A stretch of DNA of 64,000 nt from an uncultured Erysipelotrichaceae bacterium (lineage in GTDB: Bacteria; Bacillota_I; Bacilli_A; RF39; UBA660): NCBI GenBank assembly GCA_902789225.1, contig CADANC010000001.1, positions 124,001 through 188,000 of the forward strand. The letters run 5' to 3'. The notes below the pieces were generated by a model that saw only the letters and a list, made by a program, of their open reading frames with translations, was not told the DNA's origin and ran no database searches. This document shows positions 36,339-45,890 of the stretch, piece after piece. The translations under genes were made by a program, and so were the position numbers. The stretch's first letter is position 1, and each line of letters begins with the position of its first letter.

Positions 36339-37788
36339 TTCTTAATTTTTTTATTGCATCAGGTATATGATCAACTGTATCACTAGCCATCATTGAAACA
36401 GCTCCAACTTCTTTTTCAGCTTCTTCTCCTGCAATACCATTAATATATGCAGCAGCTCCAACAACATTTAAACTACATTTATTATAAGCAAGTAATCCAC
36501 CCAATATTCCAGTTAAAACATCTCCACTACCAGCAGTAGCCATTCCACTACAACCTCTATCTACTAAATAAACTAAGTCTCCATCAGTAATAATAGTAGT
36601 AGATCCTTTTAACAATAAAATACAATTATTTTCTTTAGCAAAATCTTTAGCATATTGTACAGGATTACCTAATATAGTAATAGTATCTTTTTTTATCAAT
36701 CTACTAAATTCTCCTAAGTGAGGAGTCAATATTAAATTACCTTTAAAACTCTTAATAATAGATAAATCCATATTAGTTAAAGTATTTATACCATCAGCAT
36801 CTAAAACTATAGGTCCAAGATAATGATTAAATAAAAATTCTAGTATTTTAGGATAATTATCACTCTTACCCCAACCCATACCAATTACTAAACAATCACT
36901 TTTTTCTATAGCATTATCTAAATCAGTCTCATTATATAACATTTTTCCATCCATAGATTGCATACCATATACAATACTTTCAAGTACACAAGGTAATATA
37001 GCATTACCAATACTTCTAGGAACACATAATCTACTTACACCAACACCACTTCTCAAAGCAGCACTAGCCATATTACATAATTTAACACTTCCATTATAAT
37101 CACTGCATCCACCAATAATACTAACTAAACCATAATCATATTTATTAGAAAAATTAGATCTATCTTTAATAACATCACTAAAATCATTTAATTCTAGTAA
37201 ATAATTATCAGAATCTAATTCATAATTTAAATTATAATTAACAACCTTTTTTATGTAGTCTTTAGCCATATTTAAAAAATGACCAAATCTAAATCTAACA
37301 AATGAAACAGTAAGAATAGATTTAACAATATTTTTACCTATACCAGTATTAGGATTCAAACCACTATTAATACCAACACTTATAATATCTTTACCACTAC
37401 TATTCATATTAATAATAATAGAATCATCTATATATTGATTTAATCCAGCATAATTAGAATCAATAAGTCCATCTATCAACAAATCATATCCATTAAAATC
37501 ATTTTTTCCACTAGCAAAATATATATTTTTCTTATCAAATTGTTCTAAATATTTATTATTATAATTAGAATTAATAAAAACATCACAATTAACATCTTCT
37601 TTTAATAATAAAGCAAGACTCAAAGCAATATTTCCTTTATTATTATCACCAACTATAAATGCAATATTCTTCTTACCTTTATAATCATACGCATCATAAA
37701 GAGCTAATGAACATCTTCTGATAAGTTCATCTAAATCTACTCCATTTATGAAATTAACATAATCCTCTCTAGAAACAACCCTTTTCAT
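36313..37788 (-). CDS. nnr: Bifunctional NAD(P)HX epimerase/dehydratase with a degenerate epimerase half
   Basis: 491 residues, the length of a full Nnr (YjeF). The C-terminal half is a sound ADP-dependent NAD(P)HX dehydratase: IGMGWGKS, IVLDADGIN, LTPHLGEFSRL and the catalytic GSGDVLTGILGGLLA. In the N-terminal epimerase half the GNNGGDG nucleotide loop reads GDNNKGN (about 47-53) and the Asp-bearing strands are altered (LLIDGLIDSNYAG, IINMNSSGK). The dehydratase repairs hydrated NAD(P)H; the epimerase half may be inactive. RBS AGGTGG. Single gene. Confidence 0.9.
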   Translation of the reverse strand: MKRVVSREDYVNFINGVDLDELIRRCSLALYDAYDYKGKKNIAFIVGDNNKGNIALSLALLLKEDVNCDVFINSNYNNKYLEQFDKKNIYFASGKNDFNGYDLLIDGLIDSNYAGLNQYIDDSIIINMNSSGKDIISVGINSGLNPNTGIGKNIVKSILTVSFVRFRFGHFLNMAKDYIKKVVNYNLNYELDSDNYLLELNDFSDVIKDRSNFSNKYDYGLVSIIGGCSDYNGSVKLCNMASAALRSGVGVSRLCVPRSIGNAILPCVLESIVYGMQSMDGKMLYNETDLDNAIEKSDCLVIGMGWGKSDNYPKILEFLFNHYLGPIVLDADGINTLTNMDLSIIKSFKGNLILTPHLGEFSRLIKKDTITILGNPVQYAKDFAKENNCILLLKGSTTIITDGDLVYLVDRGCSGMATAGSGDVLTGILGGLLAYNKCSLNVVGAAAYINGIAGEEAEKEVGAVSMMASDTVDHIPDAIKKLRKAIEKYNK

Positions 37789-37834
37789 ATACTTCCACCT
37801 ATTATTAATTGTATCATATAATTAAGAAAAATCA

Positions 37835-37863
37835 TTGACTTTTTATAAAAAAAATGATAAAAT
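37835..37863 (+). promoter_or_regulatory. Promoter of the sigma factor gene
   Basis: TTGACT (37835-37840), 17-bp spacer, TAAAAT (37858-37863), 27 nt upstream of the ATG with RBS GGGAGTGAG. Confidence 0.7.
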
Positions 37864-37890
37864 ATAGCACTGAAAAAAGGGAGTGAGACA

Positions 37891-40101
37891 ATGATTACAG
37901 CATTAGAAAAAATAAAACAATTAGTAAGCGGAAAAGATTCAATAAAAGGTAGTGAAATTGAAAAAATATTAGATGATAAAAATCTATCAAAAGAAGAAAT
38001 TTTAGCAATTCAAAAGTTTTTAGTTGAATGTAATATAGAAGTCGAAAGCGATTATGATGATTATGACGATGAAAAAGAAATATCTGAAGATATCGTTGAC
38101 GCTGATGATGTTATTCCGTTAACTGAAGAAATGGTAGAAGAACCAGAAGAAGAAGATATTACAGAAAACAATCCTGTAGCAGGTTATGCAATGGAATTTC
38201 TAACTAATAATGATATAAATCTAGATGAGGAAACTAAAAAATCCTTTATTAAAGAAATTTGTAGTGTATACGGAGACGAAGAAGAAACAATTAAAGGTAT
38301 AGTAGAAGAATTAGAAGAACAAGAATTATTAGATACAATTGATAGAAAAAGTGTTTATACACTAGTTAAAAAAGTTAGAAATGAAAATTACAAAAGATTT
38401 GAAGCAGGAAAAAATGCAAGTGATTCAGTAAGAATGTATTTAGCAGATATTGGTAAAATTCCTCTATATACACCAGATGAAGAAAGAAAAATGGCTTTAA
38501 AAATCAAAAAACAAAGAGAATTAGTAGAAAAAATCGAATCAGGAGAAATTGAAAATTCTTCATATAGTTTAATGAATGAGGAAGATAAATTAAGAGAATT
38601 AGAAAAAGAATTTGCTACTCACAATCTACGTTTAGTTGTAAGTATAGCTAGAAGATTCTGTACTAGTACAGATAATTTTTTAGACTTAATTCAAGAAGGA
38701 AATATTGGTTTACAAAAAGCAGTTTCAAAATATGACGTTGATACTGGATATAAATTCTCAACTTATGCTACTTGGTGGATTAAACAAGCAATTACAAGAT
38801 CAATAGCAGATAGTTCAAGAACAATTAGAGTTCCAGTTCATATACATGAAAAATTAGGAAAACTAAGAAAAGCAGAAAGAGAATTAACAGCTATATTATC
38901 AAGAACACCAACTAATGAAGAATTAGCTGAAGCACTAAATGAAACACCTGAAAAGATAGATGAATTTAAAAGATATGCAATTCAACCTGTTTCTATTGAT
39001 AGCCCAATAAATACACAAGAAGGAGATCAAGATTCATTATTAGTAGACTTTATTCCTGATAATAGTCTAAATCCAGAAGAAGAAACAATGGAACAAGAAC
39101 TACAAGGTCAAGTATCTAAATTATTAAAAAGTATAGATGATAAAAGAGCAAGAAGAGTAATATTGTTTAGATTTGGTTTATTTAATAATAATTTCTCAGA
39201 AGAAGAATTAGAAGCAGCAAGATTAAGATACCTAATTGCTTCTCTTCCAATAGGCATGATTAAAACATTACCAGAACCAATAATGGAAGATGTAATTAGA
39301 AATACAACTACAAGAAATATTGAAGTATTAAAGACTTTCATAATTGATAACTTACCTGAAAATTTAAAAAATGAAGAACTAAAAGAAATGTATCCAGATT
39401 ATATTAATAAATTAACATCTGCTGAAAGAATTCATTTATATAGAAAATTATATGGAGATAAAATCATTAGTGAAGAACCTGATAAAAGTAAAGTAGACCA
39501 CAAAGTAAAATTATTCTTTGAACATACTAACTTAGCAGAACTAAGAAGAAAATGTGTAGAAGAATTAACAAATGAAGAAAAAGCATTAATTTTAAATGGA
39601 ATGTCATCTGATGAAAAGACACATTATATTACAGATATGGATTCATCAGAACTAAGTGAAGAATTAAAGTTTGCTAAAAAAGTTATAGATATTAGAACAG
39701 GAAATTATAAACATACAACACAAATAGATTATGAAAAAGATGAAACAAATGAAAAACGTAGAGAAATGAAAAATATTATTTATAACGATTCATATTATGA
39801 TGCTAAAGATGATGAAAGATATGCTGATGCATGTTTAATTGCAAGCACATATGCAAAGATATTTAGAAAAGTAGTTAATCCATCTACATTATTATATGTA
39901 AAAGATAATTTTAGAAACAGATATTCTAATGTATTTAGAAAATTCCAACAAGGTAATGTATCAACATTAGAAGATGTTGGAATATTAGAAGATGTTACAA
40001 GAGAAAGAATACGTCAAATAGAAGCAAAAACATTTAGAAAAATAAGAATAAAAGAAAAAAACAAATCATTATCATTAAAAGGATATATATCTACAGATTA
40101 A
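37891..40101 (+). CDS. rpoD: Primary sigma factor (RpoD/SigA type) with a large insertion between regions 4.1 and 4.2
   Basis: 736 residues, against about 370 for low-GC SigA. A region 1.1-like N-terminus (1-60), acidic linker, region 1.2 (RMYLADIGKIPL, from 178), region 2 (DLIQEGNIGLQKAVSKYD, FSTYATWWIKQAI) and region 3 are standard. Region 4.1 ends at RVILFRFGL (Leu430). Helix-turn-helix 4.2 (STLEDVG, VTRERIRQIEAKTFRKIR) begins only at 691. The about 255 residues between are helical, acidic and unlike any sigma domain I know. The reading frame is continuous, with normal codon use, so this is not a sequencing artefact by appearance. It directs RNA polymerase to -35/-10 promoters such as those seen across this window. 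Confidence 0.88.
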   Translation: MITALEKIKQLVSGKDSIKGSEIEKILDDKNLSKEEILAIQKFLVECNIEVESDYDDYDDEKEISEDIVDADDVIPLTEEMVEEPEEEDITENNPVAGYAMEFLTNNDINLDEETKKSFIKEICSVYGDEEETIKGIVEELEEQELLDTIDRKSVYTLVKKVRNENYKRFEAGKNASDSVRMYLADIGKIPLYTPDEERKMALKIKKQRELVEKIESGEIENSSYSLMNEEDKLRELEKEFATHNLRLVVSIARRFCTSTDNFLDLIQEGNIGLQKAVSKYDVDTGYKFSTYATWWIKQAITRSIADSSRTIRVPVHIHEKLGKLRKAERELTAILSRTPTNEELAEALNETPEKIDEFKRYAIQPVSIDSPINTQEGDQDSLLVDFIPDNSLNPEEETMEQELQGQVSKLLKSIDDKRARRVILFRFGLFNNNFSEEELEAARLRYLIASLPIGMIKTLPEPIMEDVIRNTTTRNIEVLKTFIIDNLPENLKNEELKEMYPDYINKLTSAERIHLYRKLYGDKIISEEPDKSKVDHKVKLFFEHTNLAELRRKCVEELTNEEKALILNGMSSDEKTHYITDMDSSELSEELKFAKKVIDIRTGNYKHTTQIDYEKDETNEKRREMKNIIYNDSYYDAKDDERYADACLIASTYAKIFRKVVNPSTLLYVKDNFRNRYSNVFRKFQQGNVSTLEDVGILEDVTRERIRQIEAKTFRKIRIKEKNKSLSLKGYISTD

Positions 40102-40129
40102 AAAAAGGAGAATTATTATTCTCCTTTTT
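40101..40129. terminator. Bidirectional terminator
   Basis: AAAAAGGAGAAT/ATTCTCCTTTTT hairpin between convergent genes. Confidence 0.85.
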
Positions 40130-40514
40130 CTATATCTTTCAATATTTCTAAATACATATTTCTATCATTATCAAAAGTTATTAAATCAATTGCTTTATCT
40201 TTATCCACAAAATAACATGAAGCAATTTCTTCAAATTGAGGTTTTAACTCTCCACCAATCTTTTTACCAATAAAATATATAACTTCTTTTGAAACATTGT
40301 TCTTAGGACTATATCTTAAACTATATCTTTTATTATTAATTATTTCTATATCAATACCAGTTTCTTCTTTAACTTCTCTAATAGCTGTATCTATTTCAGA
40401 TTCATCTTTTTCAACATGTCCTTTAGGAAAACTAATATGTCCATAATTATGTTCAATTATTAAAACTTTATTATTACTAAATACCACAGCCCCACAACTC
40501 TTTTCAAATTTCAT
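40116..40514 (-). CDS. Nudix hydrolase (Ap4A hydrolase-like)
   Basis: 132 residues with a complete Nudix box: GHVEKDESEIDTAIREVKEETGI (split here: GHVEKDESE then REVKEETGI). The leading CGAVVF and FPKGHVEKDE are typical of MutT-like diadenosine polyphosphate hydrolases. It cleaves nucleoside diphosphates linked to another group; exact substrate unknown. Cytosolic. RBS AGGTGG. Single gene. Confidence 0.88.
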   Translation of the reverse strand: MKFEKSCGAVVFSNNKVLIIEHNYGHISFPKGHVEKDESEIDTAIREVKEETGIDIEIINNKRYSLRYSPKNNVSKEVIYFIGKKIGGELKPQFEEIASCYFVDKDKAIDLITFDNDRNMYLEILKDIEKGE

Positions 40515-40554
40515 TTATACCACCTAAAAAAATTATAACATAATAAAAAAAGTA

Positions 40555-40583
40555 TTGAAAAACAAGTTATATTTTGTTAAAAT
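40555..40583 (+). promoter_or_regulatory. Promoter of tRNA-Cys
   Basis: TTGAAA (40555-40560), 17-bp spacer, TAAAAT (40578-40583), 14 nt before the tRNA. Confidence 0.65.
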
Positions 40584-40596
40584 AATTTTATCAGTT

Positions 40597-40670
40597 GGGG
40601 CTATAGCCAAGTGGTAAGGCGTGGGTCTGCAAAACCCTGATCGTCGGTTCAAATCCGTCTGGCCCCTCCA
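40597..40670 (+). tRNA. tRNA-Cys (GCA)
   Basis: 74 nt with encoded CCA. Anticodon loop CTGCAAA gives GCA; acceptor GGGGCTA pairs with TGGCCCC. Confidence 0.95.
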
Positions 40671-40685
40671 ATATATATTATTAAT

Positions 40686-40712
40686 GTCACTTAATATTAG
40701 CGACTTTTTTTT
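40686..40712 (+). terminator. Terminator of tRNA-Cys
   Basis: Imperfect stem GTCAC...GCGAC followed by eight T residues. Confidence 0.55.
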
Positions 40713-40724
40713 ATAATTAAAACA

Positions 40725-40757
40725 CAAAAAATCAATTTCGAAATGAAATTGATTTTT
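40725..40757 (-). terminator. Terminator of the giant nucleotidyltransferase-fold gene
   Basis: ATCAATTTC/GAAATTGAT hairpin followed by T residues on the minus strand. Confidence 0.8.
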
Positions 40758-40759
40758 TA

Positions 40760-43700
40760 TTATTTATTATGTCCTATATCATCAGTCTTAGCAGAAACAA
40801 AATCTCTATCAATAGTTTTTTGATATGTTTGTAAAGCATGAACCATTTTCTCATAACCACCCTGATTCATATTACATTCAATAAAATTATCATGTAAATA
40901 ATTACCTTTTCTAGCTGAAAAATGATTTTCGCCAAAGTCCCATAATTGATAATTATTTTTAAACTGATCAAATGGAACCATATTTCCATTTTCATCAGTA
41001 GCAGCGGCTAAAAAAGATTGACATGCTTGAACAAAAGAACCACCATTTTGAAGAATCCAATTCTCAATTCCAATTCCACCCATACCACCTTGTTCTGGAT
41101 CAGATCTACGTGGCTTATAAGCATTAACTTCAGGATCTTTTAAAACTTTTTTTGCCAATATTATATTAGCAACAACATTTTTATATTGGTCAGGATATAA
41201 TCTTTTAATTGTATTTAATCTATCTCTCAAACATTCATCAGAAGAATATTGAACTTTATTAGTCTTAACACCAAATGATATATCAATATCAACTTCCTCA
41301 CCTTCATCAATAGAAACCTTTTTAAATCTAATATCTCCATTACCTGTTTCAACATAACTTTCAGGATTATGTTCTTTTAATTTATCAATTATTTTATTTT
41401 TAAATTCTCTAAGTTTTTCAGGTTCTTTCATAATATCAGCATCTAATCTCATAAAGAAGTCAAAATCACCATCATAAGGTACATTAGTACCTCTACCAGT
41501 AGAACCAGTATCAATAAACTCAGCAGAATTACTACTTAAATCACCATCTGACTTATATTTAATATCAATTCCCATTTCATCTAAAACTTCTTTGATAATA
41601 CCATTTACTATCTCTCTTTTTTTCTTAGTATCATCTTCTGCCTCTTGAGTTAATTCTCTAGCAATTTCTTCAACCTCAGGATTAACTAAATATTCACTTA
41701 AAGTGAAAGAATCTTCTCCAAAATAACTTAAACCATCCATCTTATCTCTGATTTCTTTGAATTCTTCTTTAGTAAAGATTAATCTACCACTAAAATCTAT
41801 TACAGGAATATAATATCCATTTTTAGCAATCTCAAATTTTATAGCTTGCAAATCATCATAATCATCAGATTTTTTCTTTTCCACATAATTAACATTTCCA
41901 TTCTCATCATATGGATTTTTACTATCTATAGTTCTTTTTTCTTTATATAAAATATAATCAACATCTGCAAATGAAAAACCAGTTCTAGCACCCCAATGAG
42001 TCTCATAACCACCAGTTCCATCAACATGAGTACCAAAGAATTCAACTTTTCTTGGATCATATGGATTTTCTGTAAGATTACCTTCTTTATCACGAGATAT
42101 ATTTATATTAGGATTATCTTTCCTAAAAATGACATAAACATTACCGAAACCAAAACCGGTAGGCGTATCACTTATAGCCTGATATAAACTATCAGTTCTT
42201 GTTACTAAAGTTAAATCGACATCTAACGGAGTAGTATCAGAACCACTTGTACCATTAAAGGAACCTAATTGTTCTTTACAATAGTTACCAGCATTTAGTG
42301 AACTTCCAAGAGTATCATAATAACCAATTCCTCTTACAAAATCCCCTTCTTGTATTCTAAAAACTCCACCATTTTCTTCAATTTCACGAAGATTACGATC
42401 AATTCTTTCTCTCTGCTCTCTTTTTGAATCAATAGACAATTGTTTTAATTCAGCAAAAGATTTAATACCTGCAGTATAACAAAAAGATCTAACAATTCTA
42501 TCTTTTAATTCATATCGACTTGACTCATGAAAACTTTCACCAAGTATTTTTAATTTTTCTATCAATGATAACTCACTTAAATCAATTTGTTGATTACTAC
42601 CATTCTTAGTATTATTATAAAGAACCTCTAAATGATTAACAAATGTTAATAAAGTTTCTTTTTCTTTTTCACTTAAAGAACCTAAATCAAACCCATTATT
42701 TTGTAAATAATAGTATATTTCATTTCCTTCCTCTAAATTAGCTAAATAATCAGTAAAACTTCTTTCATTTGATCTATAAGCTACTCTTAATAAATCATTA
42801 AATATAACCATTAATCTCTTTTCATCATTACTAGCATGAAAACCAACATTAGGTAAAGATTCATCCTTTAAACTAGGCGCAACTCTACTATCAGAATTAA
42901 AATTAAACTTTGGATACTTTGACATAGAAGGATATAAAATTTGAAAACATAAAAACATTTTTCCACATAAAGGTGAATTATTCTCTAAAAATACTTTTTC
43001 AATCTTTTTAAGTTTACCTAAAGGATCTTCAGAATCTAATAATTGAACAGCCAATTGTTCACTAAATGAAGACAATTCAATTGAATTAGAATATTCTAAT
43101 CTTGAGAATACTTCTGAAATATAATCAATTCTATCAAGATTAATATTTTCACCATATTTTAAAACATATTTAACAAAACTATCTCTTAGTTTCTTATTTT
43201 GTATTTTCTCATATGCTTCAACAACTTTCAATCTATTTTCATTTGATATTTTCTTATCATCTTCTTTATCAAATAAAGGAATAATCCAAGAAAGATCTTC
43301 TGATAAACCACAAACAACATTAGTTTGATTAAAAATATCTAATAATTCAGGATTATCACGGAAATCTTTAAGAGTAAATTCTCTATTATAAAATTTTCTC
43401 TTAATATCTACAGAAACTGTTGAATCCAAAAATAATGTTGGATTTTTCTTTTTAAAGCTATCAGGTAAATCCTCATCATATTTAATTTTTCCACTAACAA
43501 TACTTTTTAAAATAGCATTATCAAATTCATCAATCAACTCATCCTTAGACATATTTCTAAATATATGAAGGTCACTTAATTCTTTTATATCATACATATA
43601 ATCAAGATATTTACTATAAGACATCATAATTTCAAATGCTTCATCTCTACCAAAAGACTCTTCAATATATTTAATTAAATTGGAAAATTCATAATCATCA

Positions 43701-45580
43701 AAAGAAGAACTACCTACCAAATTTTTACTAGAATAAATTCTTACAGAAATATATTTAAATAATAATTCCAAATCAACATCTTTCAAATACTCCATATAAG
43801 AAGGATTATTCTTAATAAATTCAGCACTAATTTTTCTATTATAAAGAGCATCTTGTAATTCATCAGGAGCATCATCACTAATAAACATATTAGGATATTG
43901 TTCAACAAAAGAATTAGGAATAGAAATAGTATAAGGAATACCTTTTTCAATTACTAATCTTCTAAATAAACGATTAGACTTAGTCTGAACATCTTCAAGA
44001 CTATCTTCAATAGATAAATTTAAAGAGTAATAAAAATAATCTTCTCCTAATGAATTTCTATCAAAGAAAGCATCAAAAATATCATTATAACTGGTTACAA
44101 AATCCATAGTCTTATCAAAGCCAAATCTTTTATTAAGAAAAGCATATAGGTTTTCATATCCATACAAAGAATCACTACCATCAATTTTAATACTAACATC
44201 TTTAAAACATGATTCTAAATCTTTATCTCTTAAATATTCAATATATTCAGGATGATCAATTAATAATTTTGGAGTAATACACTTAGTATAAAATAATTGT
44301 TGTAATTCTTCAGGCGCATCCTCAGAAATAAACAATTCAGAATTTCTAACTCTAAACTCTCCAGTCATATCTCTATAATCAGGAGCTTTATCTATATAAT
44401 CCCAATCACTTGGACCATATATTATCATACGCCTCATTGCTTCATAAAATTCATCTTTTGTATAAACTCTCTCCACATAATTACCATTTTCATCATAATG
44501 ATTAATAGTAAATATACTCTTTTTAGGATCATGCTCATTATTAGCATAATGTAAATACATATCATACATAAGTTTTAGCATTTCACAATTGTTTTTTGAA
44601 AAGAAATGTCCACATTCATTATCAAAATCAACAACATTTTTTAACCCATATGTACCAACAAAAGATAATACATCTCTATCTAATAATACCTCAAAAGGAA
44701 TAGACATTTCAAAAATATAACCATCCGGTAAAGTTTTTAATTCTTCCAAAATAGAACCAGCACGATAATCATCAATACTTTTTAAACAATCTTCTAAAGA
44801 AGAATATTTAAATATCTCTTTATATTCTTCAGTTCCCAAAATAATAGGTAAATCATAATAATTAGTTTTTTTACGACTTTTTTCTAATATTTCATCAGTA
44901 TAACCTTTAATAAAAAGCCTTTTTTCTTCTTCAGTTTCTATCTTAGAAATACCACTAACGAAAGAATAAATATCTCCATATCTAGATATCAAAAAAGTTA
45001 ATTCTTTATAATTATCCATTATACTTTTTAATTCAGAATCAGTAATATCTACTTTATCATCATTTAATAAACATAAACTCAAATCTTTTTCTTTTAATAA
45101 ACTCCAATTATTAATAATATCTTTTAAAGACATTATTCCTTCATTAAAATCATATAATTGATATGGAATATTAGAATCATCATATTGTGAAAAATCTATA
45201 AATCTATCAGAATATATTTCTTTCATTTTAGTTAGATATTCACTTGGCCTTATCTTATCTTTAATTAATTCATAAAAAGTCAAATTTAAATCTTTAGTAT
45301 CTGAATCAATACTCATTAATATTTCTCGCATATTAATGCTACTATGAAAAAAATGCCAATTTAAAATTTCCCAATCCAATTTTCTACACTTATCTACTCC
45401 GAATTTTTGAATAATTTTTCTATCCTCACTAGAAATACAAGATGTAGGTATCTTATCATCTAAATGATACTTATAATATTCTTCAAGAGTAAGTGAAGAA
45501 TTATAAACTTTATTTAATATACTTCTAGGAACTTTTAATCTTTTTCCAAAAATTTGACCTTTCCTATATTTATATTCCAT
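40760..45580 (-). CDS. Giant protein with C-terminal nucleotidyltransferase fold and internal repeats
   Basis: 1606 residues, no signal peptide or membrane helix. The N-terminal 900 residues are helical and include three related units of about 150 residues (LFISEDAPEELQ, MFISDDAPDELQ, LFLDSTVSVDI). Residues about 1090-1290 form a conserved-looking domain (FVRGIGYYDTLGSSL, THWGARTGFSFADVDYIL). From 1359 a nucleotidyltransferase core appears: GSTGRGT, then Asp1372 and Asp1374 in DGDFDFFM, and later VDIDISF with the third acidic residue, as in archaeal CCA-adding/OAS/CD-NTase enzymes. All catalytic acids are present, so nucleotide transfer is plausible. RBS GGTGAT. Product and partner unknown. 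Confidence 0.7.
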   Translation of the reverse strand: MEYKYRKGQIFGKRLKVPRSILNKVYNSSLTLEEYYKYHLDDKIPTSCISSEDRKIIQKFGVDKCRKLDWEILNWHFFHSSINMREILMSIDSDTKDLNLTFYELIKDKIRPSEYLTKMKEIYSDRFIDFSQYDDSNIPYQLYDFNEGIMSLKDIINNWSLLKEKDLSLCLLNDDKVDITDSELKSIMDNYKELTFLISRYGDIYSFVSGISKIETEEEKRLFIKGYTDEILEKSRKKTNYYDLPIILGTEEYKEIFKYSSLEDCLKSIDDYRAGSILEELKTLPDGYIFEMSIPFEVLLDRDVLSFVGTYGLKNVVDFDNECGHFFSKNNCEMLKLMYDMYLHYANNEHDPKKSIFTINHYDENGNYVERVYTKDEFYEAMRRMIIYGPSDWDYIDKAPDYRDMTGEFRVRNSELFISEDAPEELQQLFYTKCITPKLLIDHPEYIEYLRDKDLESCFKDVSIKIDGSDSLYGYENLYAFLNKRFGFDKTMDFVTSYNDIFDAFFDRNSLGEDYFYYSLNLSIEDSLEDVQTKSNRLFRRLVIEKGIPYTISIPNSFVEQYPNMFISDDAPDELQDALYNRKISAEFIKNNPSYMEYLKDVDLELLFKYISVRIYSSKNLVGSSSFDDYEFSNLIKYIEESFGRDEAFEIMMSYSKYLDYMYDIKELSDLHIFRNMSKDELIDEFDNAILKSIVSGKIKYDEDLPDSFKKKNPTLFLDSTVSVDIKRKFYNREFTLKDFRDNPELLDIFNQTNVVCGLSEDLSWIIPLFDKEDDKKISNENRLKVVEAYEKIQNKKLRDSFVKYVLKYGENINLDRIDYISEVFSRLEYSNSIELSSFSEQLAVQLLDSEDPLGKLKKIEKVFLENNSPLCGKMFLCFQILYPSMSKYPKFNFNSDSRVAPSLKDESLPNVGFHASNDEKRLMVIFNDLLRVAYRSNERSFTDYLANLEEGNEIYYYLQNNGFDLGSLSEKEKETLLTFVNHLEVLYNNTKNGSNQQIDLSELSLIEKLKILGESFHESSRYELKDRIVRSFCYTAGIKSFAELKQLSIDSKREQRERIDRNLREIEENGGVFRIQEGDFVRGIGYYDTLGSSLNAGNYCKEQLGSFNGTSGSDTTPLDVDLTLVTRTDSLYQAISDTPTGFGFGNVYVIFRKDNPNINISRDKEGNLTENPYDPRKVEFFGTHVDGTGGYETHWGARTGFSFADVDYILYKEKRTIDSKNPYDENGNVNYVEKKKSDDYDDLQAIKFEIAKNGYYIPVIDFSGRLIFTKEEFKEIRDKMDGLSYFGEDSFTLSEYLVNPEVEEIARELTQEAEDDTKKKREIVNGIIKEVLDEMGIDIKYKSDGDLSSNSAEFIDTGSTGRGTNVPYDGDFDFFMRLDADIMKEPEKLREFKNKIIDKLKEHNPESYVETGNGDIRFKKVSIDEGEEVDIDISFGVKTNKVQYSSDECLRDRLNTIKRLYPDQYKNVVANIILAKKVLKDPEVNAYKPRRSDPEQGGMGGIGIENWILQNGGSFVQACQSFLAAATDENGNMVPFDQFKNNYQLWDFGENHFSARKGNYLHDNFIECNMNQGGYEKMVHALQTYQKTIDRDFVSAKTDDIGHNK
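43380..44370 (-). repeat. Three ~150-codon protein repeats in the giant gene
   Basis: Units starting near 44330, 43885 and 43433 encode related segments (LFIS-D-AP-ELQ-FYN-I) at 148-150 residue spacing. The repeat is seen only at protein level; the third unit is divergent. Confidence 0.6.
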
Positions 45581-45633
45581 ATCTTATCACCTATAAAAAA
45601 TATATCATATTGACCATTTAAAATAAACATTTT

Positions 45634-45661
45634 GAAAAAAAGAGTCAAAAATTTGACTCTT
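45634..45661 (-). terminator. Terminator of the HopA1-like operon
   Basis: AGAGTCAAA/TTTGACTCT hairpin followed by T residues, separating this operon from the giant gene. Confidence 0.85.
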
Positions 45662-45890
45662 AATACATTTCACTATCTAAGTTATTTTTAAATCTAATTA
45701 ATAGTTTTTCTATTAAATCATGATCAGTAATTTCCTCAATATCATCCTCTACAAACTTACAAAACATCATATTAGAATAATCATCATTATCAATAAGATA
45801 AGAATAATAATTATTATCCATTTCAATAGTAGAAATAACAGTATATTTTTTATTGTCTGATAAAGTTAATACTTCACCTTGTTTTAACAT
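45660..45890 (-). CDS. Small DUF1292-like acidic protein
   Basis: 76 residues. GEVLTLSDNKKYTVISTIEMDNNYYSYL followed by an acidic middle and helix resembles DUF1292/YrzB-like proteins (split here: EVLTLSDNKKY, then YYSYLIDND). Its ATG overlaps the stop of the preceding gene by 1 nt (TAATG), so translation is coupled. The 87-residue protein at 60902 has the same style. Function unknown. Confidence 0.6.
   Translation of the reverse strand: MLKQGEVLTLSDNKKYTVISTIEMDNNYYSYLIDNDDYSNMMFCKFVEDDIEEITDHDLIEKLLIRFKNNLDSEMY

Noticed and set aside
40533-40727. Minus-strand reading frame of 64 codons across tRNA-Cys
   Set aside because: Its protein is the known artefact of translating a tRNA gene backwards (NRRSGFCRPTPY-like).
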